From Lachnospiraceae bacterium (GTDB lineage Bacteria > Bacillota > Clostridia > Lachnospirales > Lachnospiraceae), in contig JAGAYR010000021.1 in the NCBI GenBank assembly GCA_017940415.1, positions 38,573 to 102,572 on the forward strand: a stretch of 64,000 bases of DNA. The letters run 5' to 3'. Made by a program: the position numbers and the translations under genes. Each line of letters begins with the position of its first letter. The stretch's first letter is position 1. The notes beneath the pieces were generated by a model. That model was not told the origin of the DNA, made no database searches, and was given only the letters and a program-made list of their open reading frames with translations. Shown one piece after another: positions 42,179-52,700 of the stretch.

Positions 42179-42997
42179 CTAAATCATATTTCCCTTTTCA
42201 TCGAACTTGCGCTTTCCGTTCGTGCCTTCCTTTATCCCAAGGAAAAGCATGTCTTTAGCCTTTTTATAGGGATATGTGTCAGCGTAATCGTGCTGCATCT
42301 TGTACACCCAGCGAAATCCCCAGAGCTTAGCCCATTTTCCGTACAGGAAGTGGTAAAGCACGCCTCTGTCATAGAAGATCTTGTCGTTATATCCGTTAAA
42401 CCAGGTGGACGGTCTGGGAACCTCTTCGCCCAGAACCACGGGTGAAGCCAGCATCTTAAATCCCGCTTTTCTCATATCATTGATAAAAAGAGAATCTTCA
42501 CCGTTGGAATACTTTGCACCGCCTCCGAAGAAAAGGCTGTATTTTACGCCTGCTGCCTTCAGTTTCGAAGCTTTTACCGCAATGCTGTAGGCCGGGTACC
42601 TTCCGCTGTTGTACCATTTGACCCATTTGTAGCCCTCATTCCAGTAAGTTCTCCTCTCCTCGCAGACCCTTACATTAAAGAAGATGGCGTCCGCATCCGG
42701 ATGAGCTTCGAATTCTTTTAAAACCTTATCCTCATATCCTTCGTCGTATACGATATCCTCGTCCGCAAAAAGAATGATATCCGCACTCGATTGTTCGATG
42801 CAGGTATTGCGGTTAAGACCGACTCCCTTTGTGCGGGATTTGATGGAGTGAATCTTCTTATCACCCACGTTAAAAGTTTCTTCGGATGATTTTTCCTCAA
42901 GCTGGGATACGATGACCGCATCTGAGGCTATATTCATTTTTTCGGCAAGCTCACGTGCATCTTTCTGTACACATGAGACAAGGAGTTCAAAAGTCAT
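42179..42997 (-). CDS. glycosyltransferase family 2-like protein
   Basis: This 272-residue protein has a GT-A-like core: 'RTKGVGLNRNTCIEQSSADIILFADEDIVYDEGYE' spacing gives the aspartate-rich metal site (DEDIVYDE), and 'YSLFFGGGAKYSNGEDSLFINDMRKAG' is typical of GT2 proteins that modify capsule or teichoic structures. The N-terminal nucleotide-binding strand is less canonical than in the 1-8 kb block. The end 'KMQHDYADTYPYKKAKDMLF' is polar, with no membrane anchor. It sits 44 nt after uvrA in the same direction, so it may be transcribed with it. Confidence 0.75.
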   Translation of the reverse strand: MTFELLVSCVQKDARELAEKMNIASDAVIVSQLEEKSSEETFNVGDKKIHSIKSRTKGVGLNRNTCIEQSSADIILFADEDIVYDEGYEDKVLKEFEAHPDADAIFFNVRVCEERRTYWNEGYKWVKWYNSGRYPAYSIAVKASKLKAAGVKYSLFFGGGAKYSNGEDSLFINDMRKAGFKMLASPVVLGEEVPRPSTWFNGYNDKIFYDRGVLYHFLYGKWAKLWGFRWVYKMQHDYADTYPYKKAKDMLFLGIKEGTNGKRKFDEKGNMI

Positions 42998-43041
42998 CTG
43001 TATTCTTCCGTTTATTATCCATTTCAGCTTAGCACGAATTA

Positions 43042-45972
43042 TTAATCTTCAGACTTCTTCTTTGTAGAAGACTTCTTGGCAGGAGCTTTAGTCTTCGCAG
43101 CAGGCTTTCCCTGAGCCTTCTCCCTCTCCTTTGCCCTGTCCAGCATCTGCTTTACGTAGTGGCCGGTGTAGGATGCCTTAACCTTGACGATTTCCTCGGG
43201 AGTTCCTTCAGCTATAACCGTGCCGCCTCTGTCGCCGCCCTCGGGTCCCATATCTATAATGTAATCCGCACACTTGATGACGTCCAGGTTGTGCTCGATG
43301 ACAACTACGGTGTTTCCGCCGTCGGAAAGTCTCGCAAGGATCTCGACCAGCTTGTGAACATCCGCGAAATGAAGACCCGTAGTAGGCTCATCCAGAATGT
43401 AGATGGTCTTACCCGTTGCACGCTTTGAAAGCTCGGTCGCAAGCTTGATACGCTGTGCCTCACCGCCGGAAAGCTCCGTGGAAGGCTGACCCAGCTTGAT
43501 ATATCCGAGGCCCACATCATAAAGAGTCTGGATCTTGTTTCTGATGGAAGGAATATTCTCGAAGAACTTCAGCGCTTCCTCGACTCTCATATCAAGCACA
43601 TCGAAAATGCTCTTTCCCTTGTACTTAACCTCGAGAGTTTCTCTGTTGTAACGCTTACCTCCGCAGACTTCGCAGGGAACGTAAACGTCGGGAAGGAAGT
43701 GCATCTCAATTTTAATGATACCGTCACCGGAGCAGGCTTCGCATCGTCCTCCTTTTACGTTAAAAGAAAACCTTCCCTTGGCATAGCCCATGCTCCTTGC
43801 ATCCTCGGTAGACGCGAAGAGGTCTCTTATCATATCGAATACACCGGTATAGGTTGCGGGATTGGATCTGGGAGTTCTTCCGATGGGACTCTGGTCGATG
43901 CAAATGACCTTGTCCAGCTTCTCGATACCGGTGATACCTTTGCACTTTCCGGGAATGGTATGCGCGCGGTTTAGTTTTCTTGCCAGATATTTATGAAGAA
44001 TCTCGTTAACCAGTGAAGATTTACCGGATCCGGATACACCGGTGACACAGGTAAATACTCCAAGAGGGATCTTTACATCAATATTTTTCAGATTGTTTTC
44101 CGCAGCACCTTTAACGGTTATCCAGCCTGCAGGTTTACGTCTTACCTCAGGAACAGGGATGGCAACCTTTCCTGACAGATACTGACCTGTTACGGACTCG
44201 GGAACCTTCATGATCTCTTCCGCGGTTCCTACGGCAACAACCTCACCACCGTGAGAGCCTGCACCGGGTCCGATATCTACGATGTAATCCGCAGCAAGCA
44301 TGGTATCCTCGTCATGCTCGACTACAATAAGTGTATTTCCAAGGTCTCTCAAATGCTTGAGAGTTGCCAGCAGTTTATCGTTATCTCTCTGATGAAGTCC
44401 GATACTGGGCTCATCCAGAATGTAGCACACGCCCACAAGTCCCGATCCGATCTGGGTTGCAAGTCTTATACGCTGTGCCTCACCACCCGAAAGAGTTGCG
44501 GTTGCTCTTGAAAGAGACAGATAATCAAGTCCGACATCAACCAGGAAACCTACACGGTTCTTGATCTCTTTTAAAATTCTCTCACCGATGATGGCCTGCT
44601 GCTTAGTAAGGTTAAGACCATCGAGGAAGGACTTCAGATCCAGAATGGACAAAGTGGTCATCTCGTAGATGTTCTTATCGCCAACGGTCACAGCCAGGGA
44701 TTCTTTCTTAAGCCTCTTGCCGCCGCACTCCGAACAGGGAGTGATACGCATGAATGCTTCATACTCCGCTTTCATGGTCTCGGAGAATGTCTCTCTGTAA
44801 CGGCGCTCTACATTCTTCACAAGACCTTCGAATACAGTGGGATATACACCCGAACCGCGCTGTCCAACATAATGAACATCAACGCTCACATCTGTTCCGT
44901 TCAAAAGAATGTCTTTAACCTTATCCGAATACTCTTCAAAAGGAGTATCCAGGTCGAATTTGAATTTCTTGCAAAGTGCCTGAAGGAGTGCATTGGTAAA
45001 GCTTCCTTCCTGATTGCACGACTGCCAGCCGGTCACAATGATGGCGCCGTCATTGATGGAAAGGGACGTATCGGGGATCATGAGCTCCGCATCAAATTCC
45101 ATCTTATATCCGAGACCCGCACATACGGGGCAGGCACCGAAAGGATTGTTGAAAGAAAAACTTCTGGGCTCAACTTCCGAGATGCTTACACCGCAATAAG
45201 GACATGCATATGATGTGCTGAAAGAAAGAGTCTCTCCTCCGACCACATCCACATTGAGCTGACCGTCCGCGATACGAAGTACGTTCTCGGAAGAATCGGT
45301 AAGCCTTCTCTGGATTCCTTCTTTTATGACAAGTCTGTCAACTACGATATCGATATTGTGCTTATCGTTTTTCTCAAGGGCGATATCTTCGGAAAGATCA
45401 TACATGATTCCATCGACTCTCACTCTTCCGTAACCGGATTTTCTCGCCTGCTCGATAACCTTCTCATGTCTTCCTTTTCTTCCTCTTACAACGGGAGCCA
45501 TGAGCATGATCTTGGTGCCCTCAGGAAGTTCCATGATGCGGTCGACGATCTGATCGACGGTCTGACGTTCGATAACACGTCCGCACTCGGGGCAGTGAGG
45601 GATACCGACTCTCGCATAGAGAAGTCTGAGATAATCATAAATCTCGGTTACAGTTCCCACTGTAGATCTGGGATTCTTATTTGTTGATTTCTGATCGATG
45701 GAAATTGCGGGGGAAAGTCCTTCAATGGATTCCACATCAGGCTTTTCCATCTGCCCAAGGAACATTCTTGCATAGGAAGAAAGAGACTCCATGTATCGTC
45801 TCTGGCCTTCGGCATAAATTGTGTCAAACGCAAGTGAGGATTTTCCGGAACCGGATACACCCGTCATTACAACCAGGGCATCGCGGGGAATCTCAACCGA
45901 CAGATCTTTTAAGTTATTTTCTTTGGCGCCTCGAACAACGATCTTGTTCTTGGGCAACATTTTTACAGCCAT
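43042..45972 (-). CDS. uvrA: excinuclease ABC subunit A
   Basis: The 976-residue UvrA is the damage-sensing ATPase of nucleotide excision repair. It has two ABC modules, each with Walker A ('GVSGSGKSS' near residue 38 and again near residue 650), two 'LSGGEAQRI' signatures, and zinc modules including 'CPECGRVI' and '[27 protein letters not shown]' spacing. The C-terminus is lysine-rich. It is 2 nt downstream of uvrB in the same operon. Confidence 0.97.
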   Translation of the reverse strand: MAVKMLPKNKIVVRGAKENNLKDLSVEIPRDALVVMTGVSGSGKSSLAFDTIYAEGQRRYMESLSSYARMFLGQMEKPDVESIEGLSPAISIDQKSTNKNPRSTVGTVTEIYDYLRLLYARVGIPHCPECGRVIERQTVDQIVDRIMELPEGTKIMLMAPVVRGRKGRHEKVIEQARKSGYGRVRVDGIMYDLSEDIALEKNDKHNIDIVVDRLVIKEGIQRRLTDSSENVLRIADGQLNVDVVGGETLSFSTSYACPYCGVSISEVEPRSFSFNNPFGACPVCAGLGYKMEFDAELMIPDTSLSINDGAIIVTGWQSCNQEGSFTNALLQALCKKFKFDLDTPFEEYSDKVKDILLNGTDVSVDVHYVGQRGSGVYPTVFEGLVKNVERRYRETFSETMKAEYEAFMRITPCSECGGKRLKKESLAVTVGDKNIYEMTTLSILDLKSFLDGLNLTKQQAIIGERILKEIKNRVGFLVDVGLDYLSLSRATATLSGGEAQRIRLATQIGSGLVGVCYILDEPSIGLHQRDNDKLLATLKHLRDLGNTLIVVEHDEDTMLAADYIVDIGPGAGSHGGEVVAVGTAEEIMKVPESVTGQYLSGKVAIPVPEVRRKPAGWITVKGAAENNLKNIDVKIPLGVFTCVTGVSGSGKSSLVNEILHKYLARKLNRAHTIPGKCKGITGIEKLDKVICIDQSPIGRTPRSNPATYTGVFDMIRDLFASTEDARSMGYAKGRFSFNVKGGRCEACSGDGIIKIEMHFLPDVYVPCEVCGGKRYNRETLEVKYKGKSIFDVLDMRVEEALKFFENIPSIRNKIQTLYDVGLGYIKLGQPSTELSGGEAQRIKLATELSKRATGKTIYILDEPTTGLHFADVHKLVEILARLSDGGNTVVVIEHNLDVIKCADYIIDMGPEGGDRGGTVIAEGTPEEIVKVKASYTGHYVKQMLDRAKEREKAQGKPAAKTKAPAKKSSTKKKSED

Positions 45973-45974
45973 TT

Positions 45975-47996
45975 CTATACCTTTCTTTTTAAGGGGGCAC
46001 CTTGGTCCATTGAAACAGCAGAACCGTCCCCCTGTGTCTTCAGTTCAAACAATTCATCACGCAGCATAGCAGCTCTCTCGAAATCCAGTTCCGCAGCAGC
46101 TTTGCGCATGGCGCTTTCCGTCTGCTGAATAAGCTCTTTGATCTCTTTTTTCGACATGGATTCGGGATCTTTCTTCCACTTGACGTCGTCGGCTTCCACC
46201 TTCTTGGAAATGCTGATAAGATCGCGGACTGCTTTTTCAATGGTCTTGGGAGTGATGCCGTGAGCCTCGTTATACGCCATCTGAATCTCACGCCTGCGGT
46301 TGGTCTCATCGATTGCCGCCTGCATGGAGCGTGTTATGGTATCGGCATACATTATTACGTGGCCTTCGGAGTTTCTTGCAGCTCTTCCGATGGTCTGGAT
46401 CAGGGACGTTTCCGAACGAAGGAAGCCCTCCTTGTCCGCATCGATGATGGCAACAAGAGTGATCTCGGGAATGTCCAGACCTTCTCTGAGCAGATTAATA
46501 CCTACGAGAACGTCAAAGACATCGGTTCTCATATCGCGGATGATCTTGGTTCTTTCAAGAGCCTTAATATCCGAGTGCATGTAGTTAACTCTGATATCCG
46601 CTTCCTTCAGATAATCCGTAAGGTCCTCTGCCATCTTCTTGGTAAGAGTGGTGACCAGAACCTTGTGTTTATTTGCTACTTCTTTTCGAATCTCGGATAT
46701 AAGATCGTCGATCTGCCCGAAAGTAGGACGAACATCAACCTTAGGATCAAGAAGTCCCGTGGGACGGATGACCTGCTGAGCTCTTAAGAGTTCATGCTCC
46801 GCTTCATAGTCGGAAGGAGTCGCAGAAACAAAGAGCATCTGATCTATATGTGATTCGAATTCTTCGAAAATAAGCGGCCTGTTATCGAGAGCCGAAGGAA
46901 GTCTGAAGCCGTAGTCAACCAGTGTTGTCTTACGGGATCTGTCTCCTGCATACATTGCTCTTATCTGAGGTATGGTCATGTGGGACTCGTCGATGATGAT
47001 AAGGAAATCATCGGGGAAGAAGTCCATAAGAGTTAAGGGAGGTGCACCTGCGGGAAGGTTGTTCAGGTGTCTTGAGTAATTCTCGATACCCGAGCAAAAG
47101 CCTGTCTCTCTGAGCATCTCAAGATCAAATCCTGTTCTCTCCGAAATACGCTGTGCCTCGATGAGACGGTCTTCGCCTTTGAAGTACTTAATTCTTTCTT
47201 TTAACTCTTCTTCTATTGCATCGCACCCCTTAAGAAGTGCGTCACGGCTTACGACGTAGTGTGATGCAGGGAAAACAGCGATGTGCTCAAGCTGGGCCAC
47301 GGGCTTTGCATTAACGGGATCAATCTCTAAGATCCTGTCTATCTCGTCTCCGAACCACTCGATCCTGATGAGGTAATCACCACCCTGAGCGGGGTAGTAC
47401 TCCAGGATGTCTCCGTTGATACGGAAAAGTCCCGGTTTCTTTTCCAGGTCGTTGCGTTCGTACTGCATGGAGATCATGGTCTTAGCCACTTCGTCCCTGT
47501 CGATGGTCTGACCGGGTCTGAGTGAAAGGATCATGCCCTTATATTCGTCGGGTGAACCCAGGCCGTAGATACAGGAAACGGAAGCAACCACGATAACATC
47601 CTTACGCTCTGCAAGAGATGCGGTGGCGGAAAGCCTGAGCTTATCTATCTCGTCATTAATGGATGAGTCCTTGGCAATATAAGTATCAGACTGAGGAACA
47701 TATGCCTCAGGCTGGTAGTAATCGTAGTAGGATACAAAATACTCAACGGCATTTTCCGGAAAGAATTCTTTCATCTCGCCGTAGAGCTGGCCCGCAAGTG
47801 TCTTGTTGTGAGAGATGATCAGCGTGGGCTTATTCAGGCGTTCAATAATATTTGCCATGGTGAAGGTCTTACCGGAACCCGTTACTCCCAGAAGTGTCTG
47901 GAACTGGTTGCCGGCTTTAAAGCCCTCCACAAGCTCGTCTATGGCCTGAGGCTGATCTCCTGTTGGTTTGTATTCGGAATGTAATTTGAAATCCAT
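45975..47996 (-). CDS. uvrB: excinuclease ABC subunit B with a repeat-derived C-terminus
   Basis: The 673-residue UvrB is the DNA-loading helicase-like subunit. Walker A '[14 protein letters not shown]' lies near residue 40, the beta-hairpin region '[18 protein letters not shown]' near 92, then '[15 protein letters not shown]' and '[19 protein letters not shown]'. The C-terminal UVR domain ends '[13 protein letters not shown]'. The last 18 or so residues ('[20 protein letters not shown]') are encoded by a GGGGGACGG-type repeat at 45991-46040 and have no counterpart in UvrB proteins I know. The function should be intact because the UVR helices precede it. Confidence 0.96.
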   Translation of the reverse strand: MDFKLHSEYKPTGDQPQAIDELVEGFKAGNQFQTLLGVTGSGKTFTMANIIERLNKPTLIISHNKTLAGQLYGEMKEFFPENAVEYFVSYYDYYQPEAYVPQSDTYIAKDSSINDEIDKLRLSATASLAERKDVIVVASVSCIYGLGSPDEYKGMILSLRPGQTIDRDEVAKTMISMQYERNDLEKKPGLFRINGDILEYYPAQGGDYLIRIEWFGDEIDRILEIDPVNAKPVAQLEHIAVFPASHYVVSRDALLKGCDAIEEELKERIKYFKGEDRLIEAQRISERTGFDLEMLRETGFCSGIENYSRHLNNLPAGAPPLTLMDFFPDDFLIIIDESHMTIPQIRAMYAGDRSRKTTLVDYGFRLPSALDNRPLIFEEFESHIDQMLFVSATPSDYEAEHELLRAQQVIRPTGLLDPKVDVRPTFGQIDDLISEIRKEVANKHKVLVTTLTKKMAEDLTDYLKEADIRVNYMHSDIKALERTKIIRDMRTDVFDVLVGINLLREGLDIPEITLVAIIDADKEGFLRSETSLIQTIGRAARNSEGHVIMYADTITRSMQAAIDETNRRREIQMAYNEAHGITPKTIEKAVRDLISISKKVEADDVKWKKDPESMSKKEIKELIQQTESAMRKAAAELDFERAAMLRDELFELKTQGDGSAVSMDQGAPLKRKV
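45991..46040 (-). repeat. GGTGACA-type repeat inside the 3' end of uvrB
   Basis: On the minus strand GACACAGGGGGACGGTTCTG is followed by a CTGTTTC arm and an AAGGTGCCCCC tail. This matches the GACA...GGGGACGG core of the other short hairpins in this window. It lies in frame at the end of uvrB and codes for its terminal residues. Confidence 0.55.
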
Positions 47997-47997
47997 A

Positions 47998-48870
47998 TCA
48001 GAAAAAACTCATTTGTTCGTATTTATCGGGAAATTCTTCAATGTACCTGAAGCATTCTTCGGGTCTGTAAAGCATTCCGTGCTTTTTACAGATCTTTCTG
48101 AAAAGATCCATCAGTTCCCTCGAATTCGGCGACGGAACCTCGTAGGCGTTGCCGTAGCGGGCGATGTACTTTTCCTTAACTCCCGGGAAATGCTTATCCA
48201 GCGCGGCGTAGTAATACTCCCTGTCTCCCTCGCGGAGCGTAAGCCCCATGTCAAAACAGATCACTCCCTTAACTCCGACCCTTGCACATTCTTCAAGGAT
48301 CGCGGTTATATTTTCCGGAGTATCATTAATATAAGGACAGATCGGAGTAAGCCACACGACTGTCGGGATTCCGCGTTCCCTAAACTTCTCAAGAACCTCG
48401 ATACGCCTCTTGGTGTTGCAGACGTTAGGTTCAAGGATCTTGCACAGATCATCGTCATAAGTCGTGAGCGTCATCTGCACGACAGTTTTTGCCTTCCGGT
48501 TGATCTCGTCAAGAAGATCGATATCCCTGAGGATCATATCCGATTTGGTCAGAGGAGAAACTCCGAATTCGTACCTCGATATAATCTCTAGGCACCTTCT
48601 CATAAGACAGAGCTTTTCCTCGCAGGGCATGTAAGGATCGGTCATTGAACCTGTGCCGATCATTGCCTTCTTTCTTTTCGACCGAAGAGCTGCCTCAAGA
48701 AGTTCGGGAGCATTTTGCTTGACTTCGATGTCTTCAAAGGGGTGGGTGAACTGATAGCACTTGCTTCTGCTGTCGCAATAAATGCACCCGTGAGAGCATC
48801 CGCGATATATGTTCATTCCGAAGTGCCCGCCGCTTCCGGTGAGCAATCCTTTAGCGTCTACAAAGTGCAT
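47998..48870 (-). CDS. radical SAM protein (SPL/COG1533-like)
   Basis: Start at the ATG 48870 with GGGAGGA just upstream, giving 290 residues. Residues 25-32 'CSHGCIYC' bind the radical SAM 4Fe-4S cluster (CxxxCxxC). '[17 protein letters not shown]', '[18 protein letters not shown]' and '[18 protein letters not shown]' are those of the spore-photoproduct-lyase-like COG1533 family. True DNA photoproduct repair is unlikely from these motifs alone, but co-location with uvrB and uvrA (1 nt gap) suggests a nucleic-acid link. The substrate is unknown. Confidence 0.88.
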   Translation of the reverse strand: MHFVDAKGLLTGSGGHFGMNIYRGCSHGCIYCDSRSKCYQFTHPFEDIEVKQNAPELLEAALRSKRKKAMIGTGSMTDPYMPCEEKLCLMRRCLEIISRYEFGVSPLTKSDMILRDIDLLDEINRKAKTVVQMTLTTYDDDLCKILEPNVCNTKRRIEVLEKFRERGIPTVVWLTPICPYINDTPENITAILEECARVGVKGVICFDMGLTLREGDREYYYAALDKHFPGVKEKYIARYGNAYEVPSPNSRELMDLFRKICKKHGMLYRPEECFRYIEEFPDKYEQMSFF

Positions 48871-48957
48871 AGCGTCCTCCCGCAAACATGGTAATTATAC
48901 CATTGTGAGGGGGTAATGTCTATGATTTCTCGAACACTTGTTCGCAAGATGGCTGAT

Positions 48958-48987
48958 TTGAAATTTTATCGCAACTGCGATAAAATT
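48958..48987 (+). promoter_or_regulatory. promoter with operator in the spacer, upstream of the HipB-like gene
   Basis: TTGAAA (48958-48963) and TAAAAT (48981-48986) are exactly 17 nt apart. The spacer holds an inverted repeat with 11-nt arms, AATTTTATCGC/GCGATAAAATT (48962-48987, 4-nt loop). Its TATC-N8-GATA core resembles the HipB operator TATCC-N8-GGATA. The ATG begins 6 nt after the -10, so the mRNA would be leaderless, with no Shine-Dalgarno. A second repeat, CGAAC/GTTCG, lies at 48931-48944. Confidence 0.65.
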
Positions 48988-48992
48988 CCGGT

Positions 48993-49583
48993 ATGAATAA
49001 TAATATTAAACTCTACGAACGTTTAAATGCATATAATCTCAATCTCCACACTCTGAGTGAGCGCTCGGGCGTGGCCTACTCTACTGTGTACAATCTTTTC
49101 ACAGGAAAAAAGAACATCAGCGATGCCACAGCAGAAAGCTTATATAAAATATCCAGATTCGTCGGGCTTTCGATGGACGAACTCTACCAAAGTCTCGATA
49201 CGAAAAATCCGGATACCGGAAGTGTTTTTCCAAACTTTTTTCTCATGTGGGAAGACGAAGTAGTGGCCTCAGTCAAAGTAGATGAAACAGAGATTCATGT
49301 GGACAGATTCACTCTTCACCCTGCTAAACAGATTTTTTACGCGGATACGATTCCTACATTTAAATTCGGACAAATTCTGAAAGACAGATGCTGGGATGAA
49401 AACAGGCCGGATATAGACCTCCTTCTGGAAAAGATAGGCCTTTGCGAATACAACCCCTACGAGATTTGCAAAAAGACCCACGGAAAAATGATACAGGACC
49501 GCACCTGGTTCAAATTCGAGGGAGAAACCATAACGTACAAATCCTTGATCGGAGGAAGAAATGACGTCCAAAGTTTCAATTGA
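48993..49583 (+). CDS. XRE HTH protein with a HipA N-subdomain-like tail (HipB/S-like antitoxin)
   Basis: The protein has 196 residues. The N-terminal ~65 are an XRE helix-turn-helix ('LHTLSERSGVAYSTVYNLFTGKKNISDATAESLYKI' spacing). The rest (about 78-185) is a separate domain with 'NFFLMWEDEVVASVKVDE', 'PTFKFGQILKDRCWDENR' and 'YEICKKTHGKMIQDRTWFKFEGE', a pattern I recall from Firmicute proteins encoded just before HipA-like kinases. No Shine-Dalgarno precedes the ATG. It overlaps the kinase gene by 23 nt. Likely the antitoxin and autorepressor of the pair, with a HipS-like domain fused to HipB. Confidence 0.7.
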   Translation: MNNNIKLYERLNAYNLNLHTLSERSGVAYSTVYNLFTGKKNISDATAESLYKISRFVGLSMDELYQSLDTKNPDTGSVFPNFFLMWEDEVVASVKVDETEIHVDRFTLHPAKQIFYADTIPTFKFGQILKDRCWDENRPDIDLLLEKIGLCEYNPYEICKKTHGKMIQDRTWFKFEGETITYKSLIGGRNDVQSFN

Positions 49584-50310
49584 TGCAAGATATTTGATCA
49601 CGGATACCGGTACAAGTGACGGTACTCAGATTAAGTATTATTGTGACAATAAATGGTACAAGATAGACCGTTACGGCGGGGAAGGACTGTGTGAAGAACT
49701 TGCTTCACATATTTTTAAACTGAGCCATTTTAATCCCGAGGAATATGTTGATTATCAAAGCGTGACAATCAACGATGAAAGCGGATGCGTGAGTGACAGT
49801 TTTCTCAAAGAAGATGAAGACTTTATCACATTTTACAGATTGCATTCCAATATCACCGGTAAAGATCCTGCAAGCATAACATCCACGATGGATTACGATG
49901 ATTCCATCGAATACATTATCGACTTCATCAAAAAGAATACGAAAGTTGACGTCACAACATATCTTGCCAACACTTTCATCTTGGATGCGCTTATCCTCAA
50001 CGAAGACAGGCACTTCAACAATCTGGGCCTTATATACAACGGAACAAAATTCCGTCCCGCACCCATATTTGATAACGGCAAAAGTCTTTTTATCGGGAAT
50101 AAAAAATATAATCCGGATAAAGATATCAAAGAAAATAAAAAGAAAGCTTTTGCCAAGGCATTCAGCGGAAGCTTTGAATTGAATCGTTCATATTTAGAAA
50201 ACAAAGCAACATTCAAGCCCGACATCAAAGCCATTCAAAAATACCTGAGTAAAAAGAATCTTGATGAAGACAACATTTACTCCAGATTAGCGAAACTAAT
50301 AGACGGGTGA
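49561..50310 (+). CDS. HipA-like serine kinase toxin (HipT-sized)
   Basis: The protein has 249 residues. The kinase features line up with HipA. They are a Gly/Ser loop 'TDTGTSDGTQIKYY', the ATP-binding lysine in 'KWYKID' (Lys34), a helix-C glutamate in 'CEELASHIF', the catalytic 'NEDRHFNNLG' (Asp149, Asn154) and the metal-binding 'APIFDNGKSL' (Asp171). The length is close to HipT rather than full HipA, because the N-subdomain is absent and appears to be in the preceding protein. GGAGG sits 5 nt upstream of its ATG. HipA-type kinases phosphorylate aminoacyl-tRNA synthetases to stop growth; the target here is unknown. Confidence 0.75.
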   Translation: MTSKVSIDARYLITDTGTSDGTQIKYYCDNKWYKIDRYGGEGLCEELASHIFKLSHFNPEEYVDYQSVTINDESGCVSDSFLKEDEDFITFYRLHSNITGKDPASITSTMDYDDSIEYIIDFIKKNTKVDVTTYLANTFILDALILNEDRHFNNLGLIYNGTKFRPAPIFDNGKSLFIGNKKYNPDKDIKENKKKAFAKAFSGSFELNRSYLENKATFKPDIKAIQKYLSKKNLDEDNIYSRLAKLIDG

Positions 50311-50314
50311 GGAT

Positions 50315-50338
50315 GGCATTGGGGACGCTATCTATGCC
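50315..50338 (+). repeat. GGTGACA-type short hairpin repeat, variant
   Basis: GGCAT (50315-50319) and ATGCC (50334-50338) enclose TTGGGGACGCTA, the same core as the copy at 59503. It lies between two convergent genes, and the stop of the acyltransferase (50332-50334) lies within it. Confidence 0.5.
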
Positions 50339-51300
50339 CTATTACCGCTAAGAACTCCAAGGACCTTAGGACATATCTTTTTCATGAGATAAAAAAGAAC
50401 GTAAGATACCGCGCAGGCAAGAATAACTCTGATGAGTTCAAGGATATTGGCGTTGCCGATGCCAAGGCGCGATGTCAGAAATTCAAGGAAATACAAAAGC
50501 ATGAAATGGGTCATGTTCAGGAAAAACGCAGGTGCGGTGAGAAAGCCGAGAAATCCGCCAAAACCTTCGCCTGCAAAAAGTGATTCGGGGACAGCCTCCC
50601 AAAGAGCCATGGGAAGCAGAACGCACAGAAACCATCTTAAGGTTGATGCAGGGTCTAATCTCAGAAGTACCAATATCACTGCGGTCAGGATGAGGCCGAC
50701 GATCACATTCTTCACACCCACAGAAATCTTTTTCTCATAACGAGCCCCCATTGCAGCACCGAAGCAATAAGGAAGCACATACTCACAGATCCTTACAAGG
50801 TACGCACCTGCAAAGGGAATCTTGAGAATCACTCCGGGGAAAAATGCAAATCCAAGAAAAGAAACCAGAGCGCCGATGAGAATGAGAACCGGTGCTCCGT
50901 ATTTTTTTGACAGAAGTTTCGTAATGAAATGTGCAGGCAGGAACATGATAAACAGCGAAAGCAGATACCATGAGGGCATGCACAGGGGATTGATGGTGAA
51001 TGTTTCCAGAATGTTATAAGGATAGATCTTGCCCTGGAAAAGCCTGACGAAAAGATAGATCAGGTTCCAGAGGAAAAAGGGAAGAACGAGGGTCGAGACC
51101 CTCTTTTTTAATTTGGTTAAAACATCTTTGCCACTTCCGTAGAAAAAGAAAGCAGATACGCAGAAAAAGAAAGCATTGGCGGAAGTTGTGAGGTCGCTGA
51201 TGAAGGAAAACCTGTACCTGAATTCCGAGTGGAACAGGACGATGATCCCCACGAACATCAAACTCAGTAATGAAATTTTTCTGCTTATCTTCTCGTTCAT
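50332..51300 (-). CDS. acyltransferase family 3 membrane protein
   Basis: Start taken at the ATG 51300, overlapping the MATE stop as TAATG; upstream codons in this frame are shadowed by the MATE gene. This gives 322 residues with about ten hydrophobic segments. The N-terminal 'VLFHSEFRYRF' lies where family-3 acyltransferases carry their catalytic histidine, and 'SAFFFYGSG', 'PFFLWNLIYL' and 'MPSWYLLSLF' are further acyltransferase-3 features. Likely O-acetylates a cell-surface glycan; the substrate is unknown. The last codons lie in a hairpin repeat. Confidence 0.8.
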   Translation of the reverse strand: MNEKISRKISLLSLMFVGIIVLFHSEFRYRFSFISDLTTSANAFFFCVSAFFFYGSGKDVLTKLKKRVSTLVLPFFLWNLIYLFVRLFQGKIYPYNILETFTINPLCMPSWYLLSLFIMFLPAHFITKLLSKKYGAPVLILIGALVSFLGFAFFPGVILKIPFAGAYLVRICEYVLPYCFGAAMGARYEKKISVGVKNVIVGLILTAVILVLLRLDPASTLRWFLCVLLPMALWEAVPESLFAGEGFGGFLGFLTAPAFFLNMTHFMLLYFLEFLTSRLGIGNANILELIRVILACAVSYVLFYLMKKICPKVLGVLSGNRA

Positions 51301-52694
51301 TACTTTCCTGTAGTGATCTTCTTGATCCACTTTCCGCTTCTGAGTCTCAGGAACGCCCACAAGGTCTTTACGATCTGGTCCGACTTGAGGAAGATGTATA
51401 TCCAGAATGCGGGCAGGTGGAATACGTAACCTGCAAGGTATCCCAGAGGAATCGCAATGGTCCACAGGAAAATGTTGTCCGCAAGCATCAGCATCTTGGT
51501 ATCACCGCCGCCGCGGAGTACGCCCTTGGTCATGATGGAGTTGGTTGCCTGGAAAACAATAATGAGTGAGATTGCGATCATCAGGTCGTTTGCAACAACT
51601 TTGGCTTCCTCTTCAACTCCGGTGTACATGGCAATAACGGGTCCTTTGGCCAGCATTATGAATAGCGCAGAAAGCAGTCCGAGTCCCAAGCCCAGTCCGA
51701 AGAAAAGAAAACCCTGCTTCATGGTTTTTTCTTTTTGACCGGTGCCCAGAGTCTGACCTGTGACGATGGCACCGGCCTGACATACACCCTGAACCACAAC
51801 TGTTGAGAGCTGCTGAGTGGGACCGGTGATAGAGTTTGCGGATCCGATGATGGGACCGAGATTTCCGATAACCATGGTCACAGTGTTGTTTCCGATGGCA
51901 AGTATTCCGTCGCTGATAAGTACGGGAATGCTTATCCTGATGTATTCGCCGATGATGGATCTTGTTTCCATCAGCATGTGCTTGATTCTGAAGCCGATCT
52001 TTTTATCTACGAACAGGAGGTATCCCGCGATCATGGATGCCTCGAAGAATCTCGCGATAAGAGTTCCGAGAGCCGCGCCCGCAACTTCCATACGGGGAGC
52101 TCCGAATTTTCCGAAGATGAATATGTAGTTTGCACAGAGATTGATGCTGAAAGCTCCGATGGATACCAGGAAGGGAAGCTTTACCTGACGCACGCTGCGA
52201 AGTGCAATTGTGACTGTCAGTGATAATCCGACAAAAAAGTACGTAGGTACGGACCACATAAAATACCGGCAGCCCAGATTAATGACATCGTCCAGATCAG
52301 AGTACATCCTCATGATGGTGCCGGGGATAAACGCAGTTGCAAGTGCAAAAAGCGCAGCAAGAAAAAGAGTGAGTCTAAGCATCAGGCAAACGGTCTGTCT
52401 CAGGGCATGTTCTGCTTTTTCCGGCTCATCTCCGTTTTCCTTCATACCGTAATATCTGGACACCAGAACGGATGCGCCCATTCCCAGGCCCATGCACAGT
52501 ATCTGATAAATGGAGATAAAAGAATTCGCCAGATTGGTTGAAAAGAGTGCATTTCCCGGAAGCGAACCCACCATAATGGTATCAAGCATGTTGACGCCGA
52601 CGGTTATAAGACTTTGCAGTGCAATGGGAAGTGCAAGAGTAAAGACGTTTTTGTAAAATCCTGTTTCAGTTTTATCGAATAATTTGTTTTTCAT
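51300..52694 (-). CDS. MATE family efflux transporter
   Basis: The 464 residues have about twelve hydrophobic segments. The protein begins 'FYKNVFTLALPIALQSLITVGVNMLDTIMVGSL', the MATE family signature, followed by 'LGMGASVLVSRYYG' and a second-half 'ISIPVLISDGILAIGNNTVTMVIGNLG'. It exchanges Na+ or H+ for cationic drugs or metabolites. It is divergent from the response regulator on its right and overlaps the acyltransferase downstream. Confidence 0.9.
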   Translation of the reverse strand: MKNKLFDKTETGFYKNVFTLALPIALQSLITVGVNMLDTIMVGSLPGNALFSTNLANSFISIYQILCMGLGMGASVLVSRYYGMKENGDEPEKAEHALRQTVCLMLRLTLFLAALFALATAFIPGTIMRMYSDLDDVINLGCRYFMWSVPTYFFVGLSLTVTIALRSVRQVKLPFLVSIGAFSINLCANYIFIFGKFGAPRMEVAGAALGTLIARFFEASMIAGYLLFVDKKIGFRIKHMLMETRSIIGEYIRISIPVLISDGILAIGNNTVTMVIGNLGPIIGSANSITGPTQQLSTVVVQGVCQAGAIVTGQTLGTGQKEKTMKQGFLFFGLGLGLGLLSALFIMLAKGPVIAMYTGVEEEAKVVANDLMIAISLIIVFQATNSIMTKGVLRGGGDTKMLMLADNIFLWTIAIPLGYLAGYVFHLPAFWIYIFLKSDQIVKTLWAFLRLRSGKWIKKITTGK

Positions 52695-52700
52695 AACCTT

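Noticed and set aside
51301-51465. N-terminal extension of the acyltransferase
   Set aside because: It lies entirely within the MATE gene and has no hydrophobic or domain features; TAATG coupling at 51300 is more likely.
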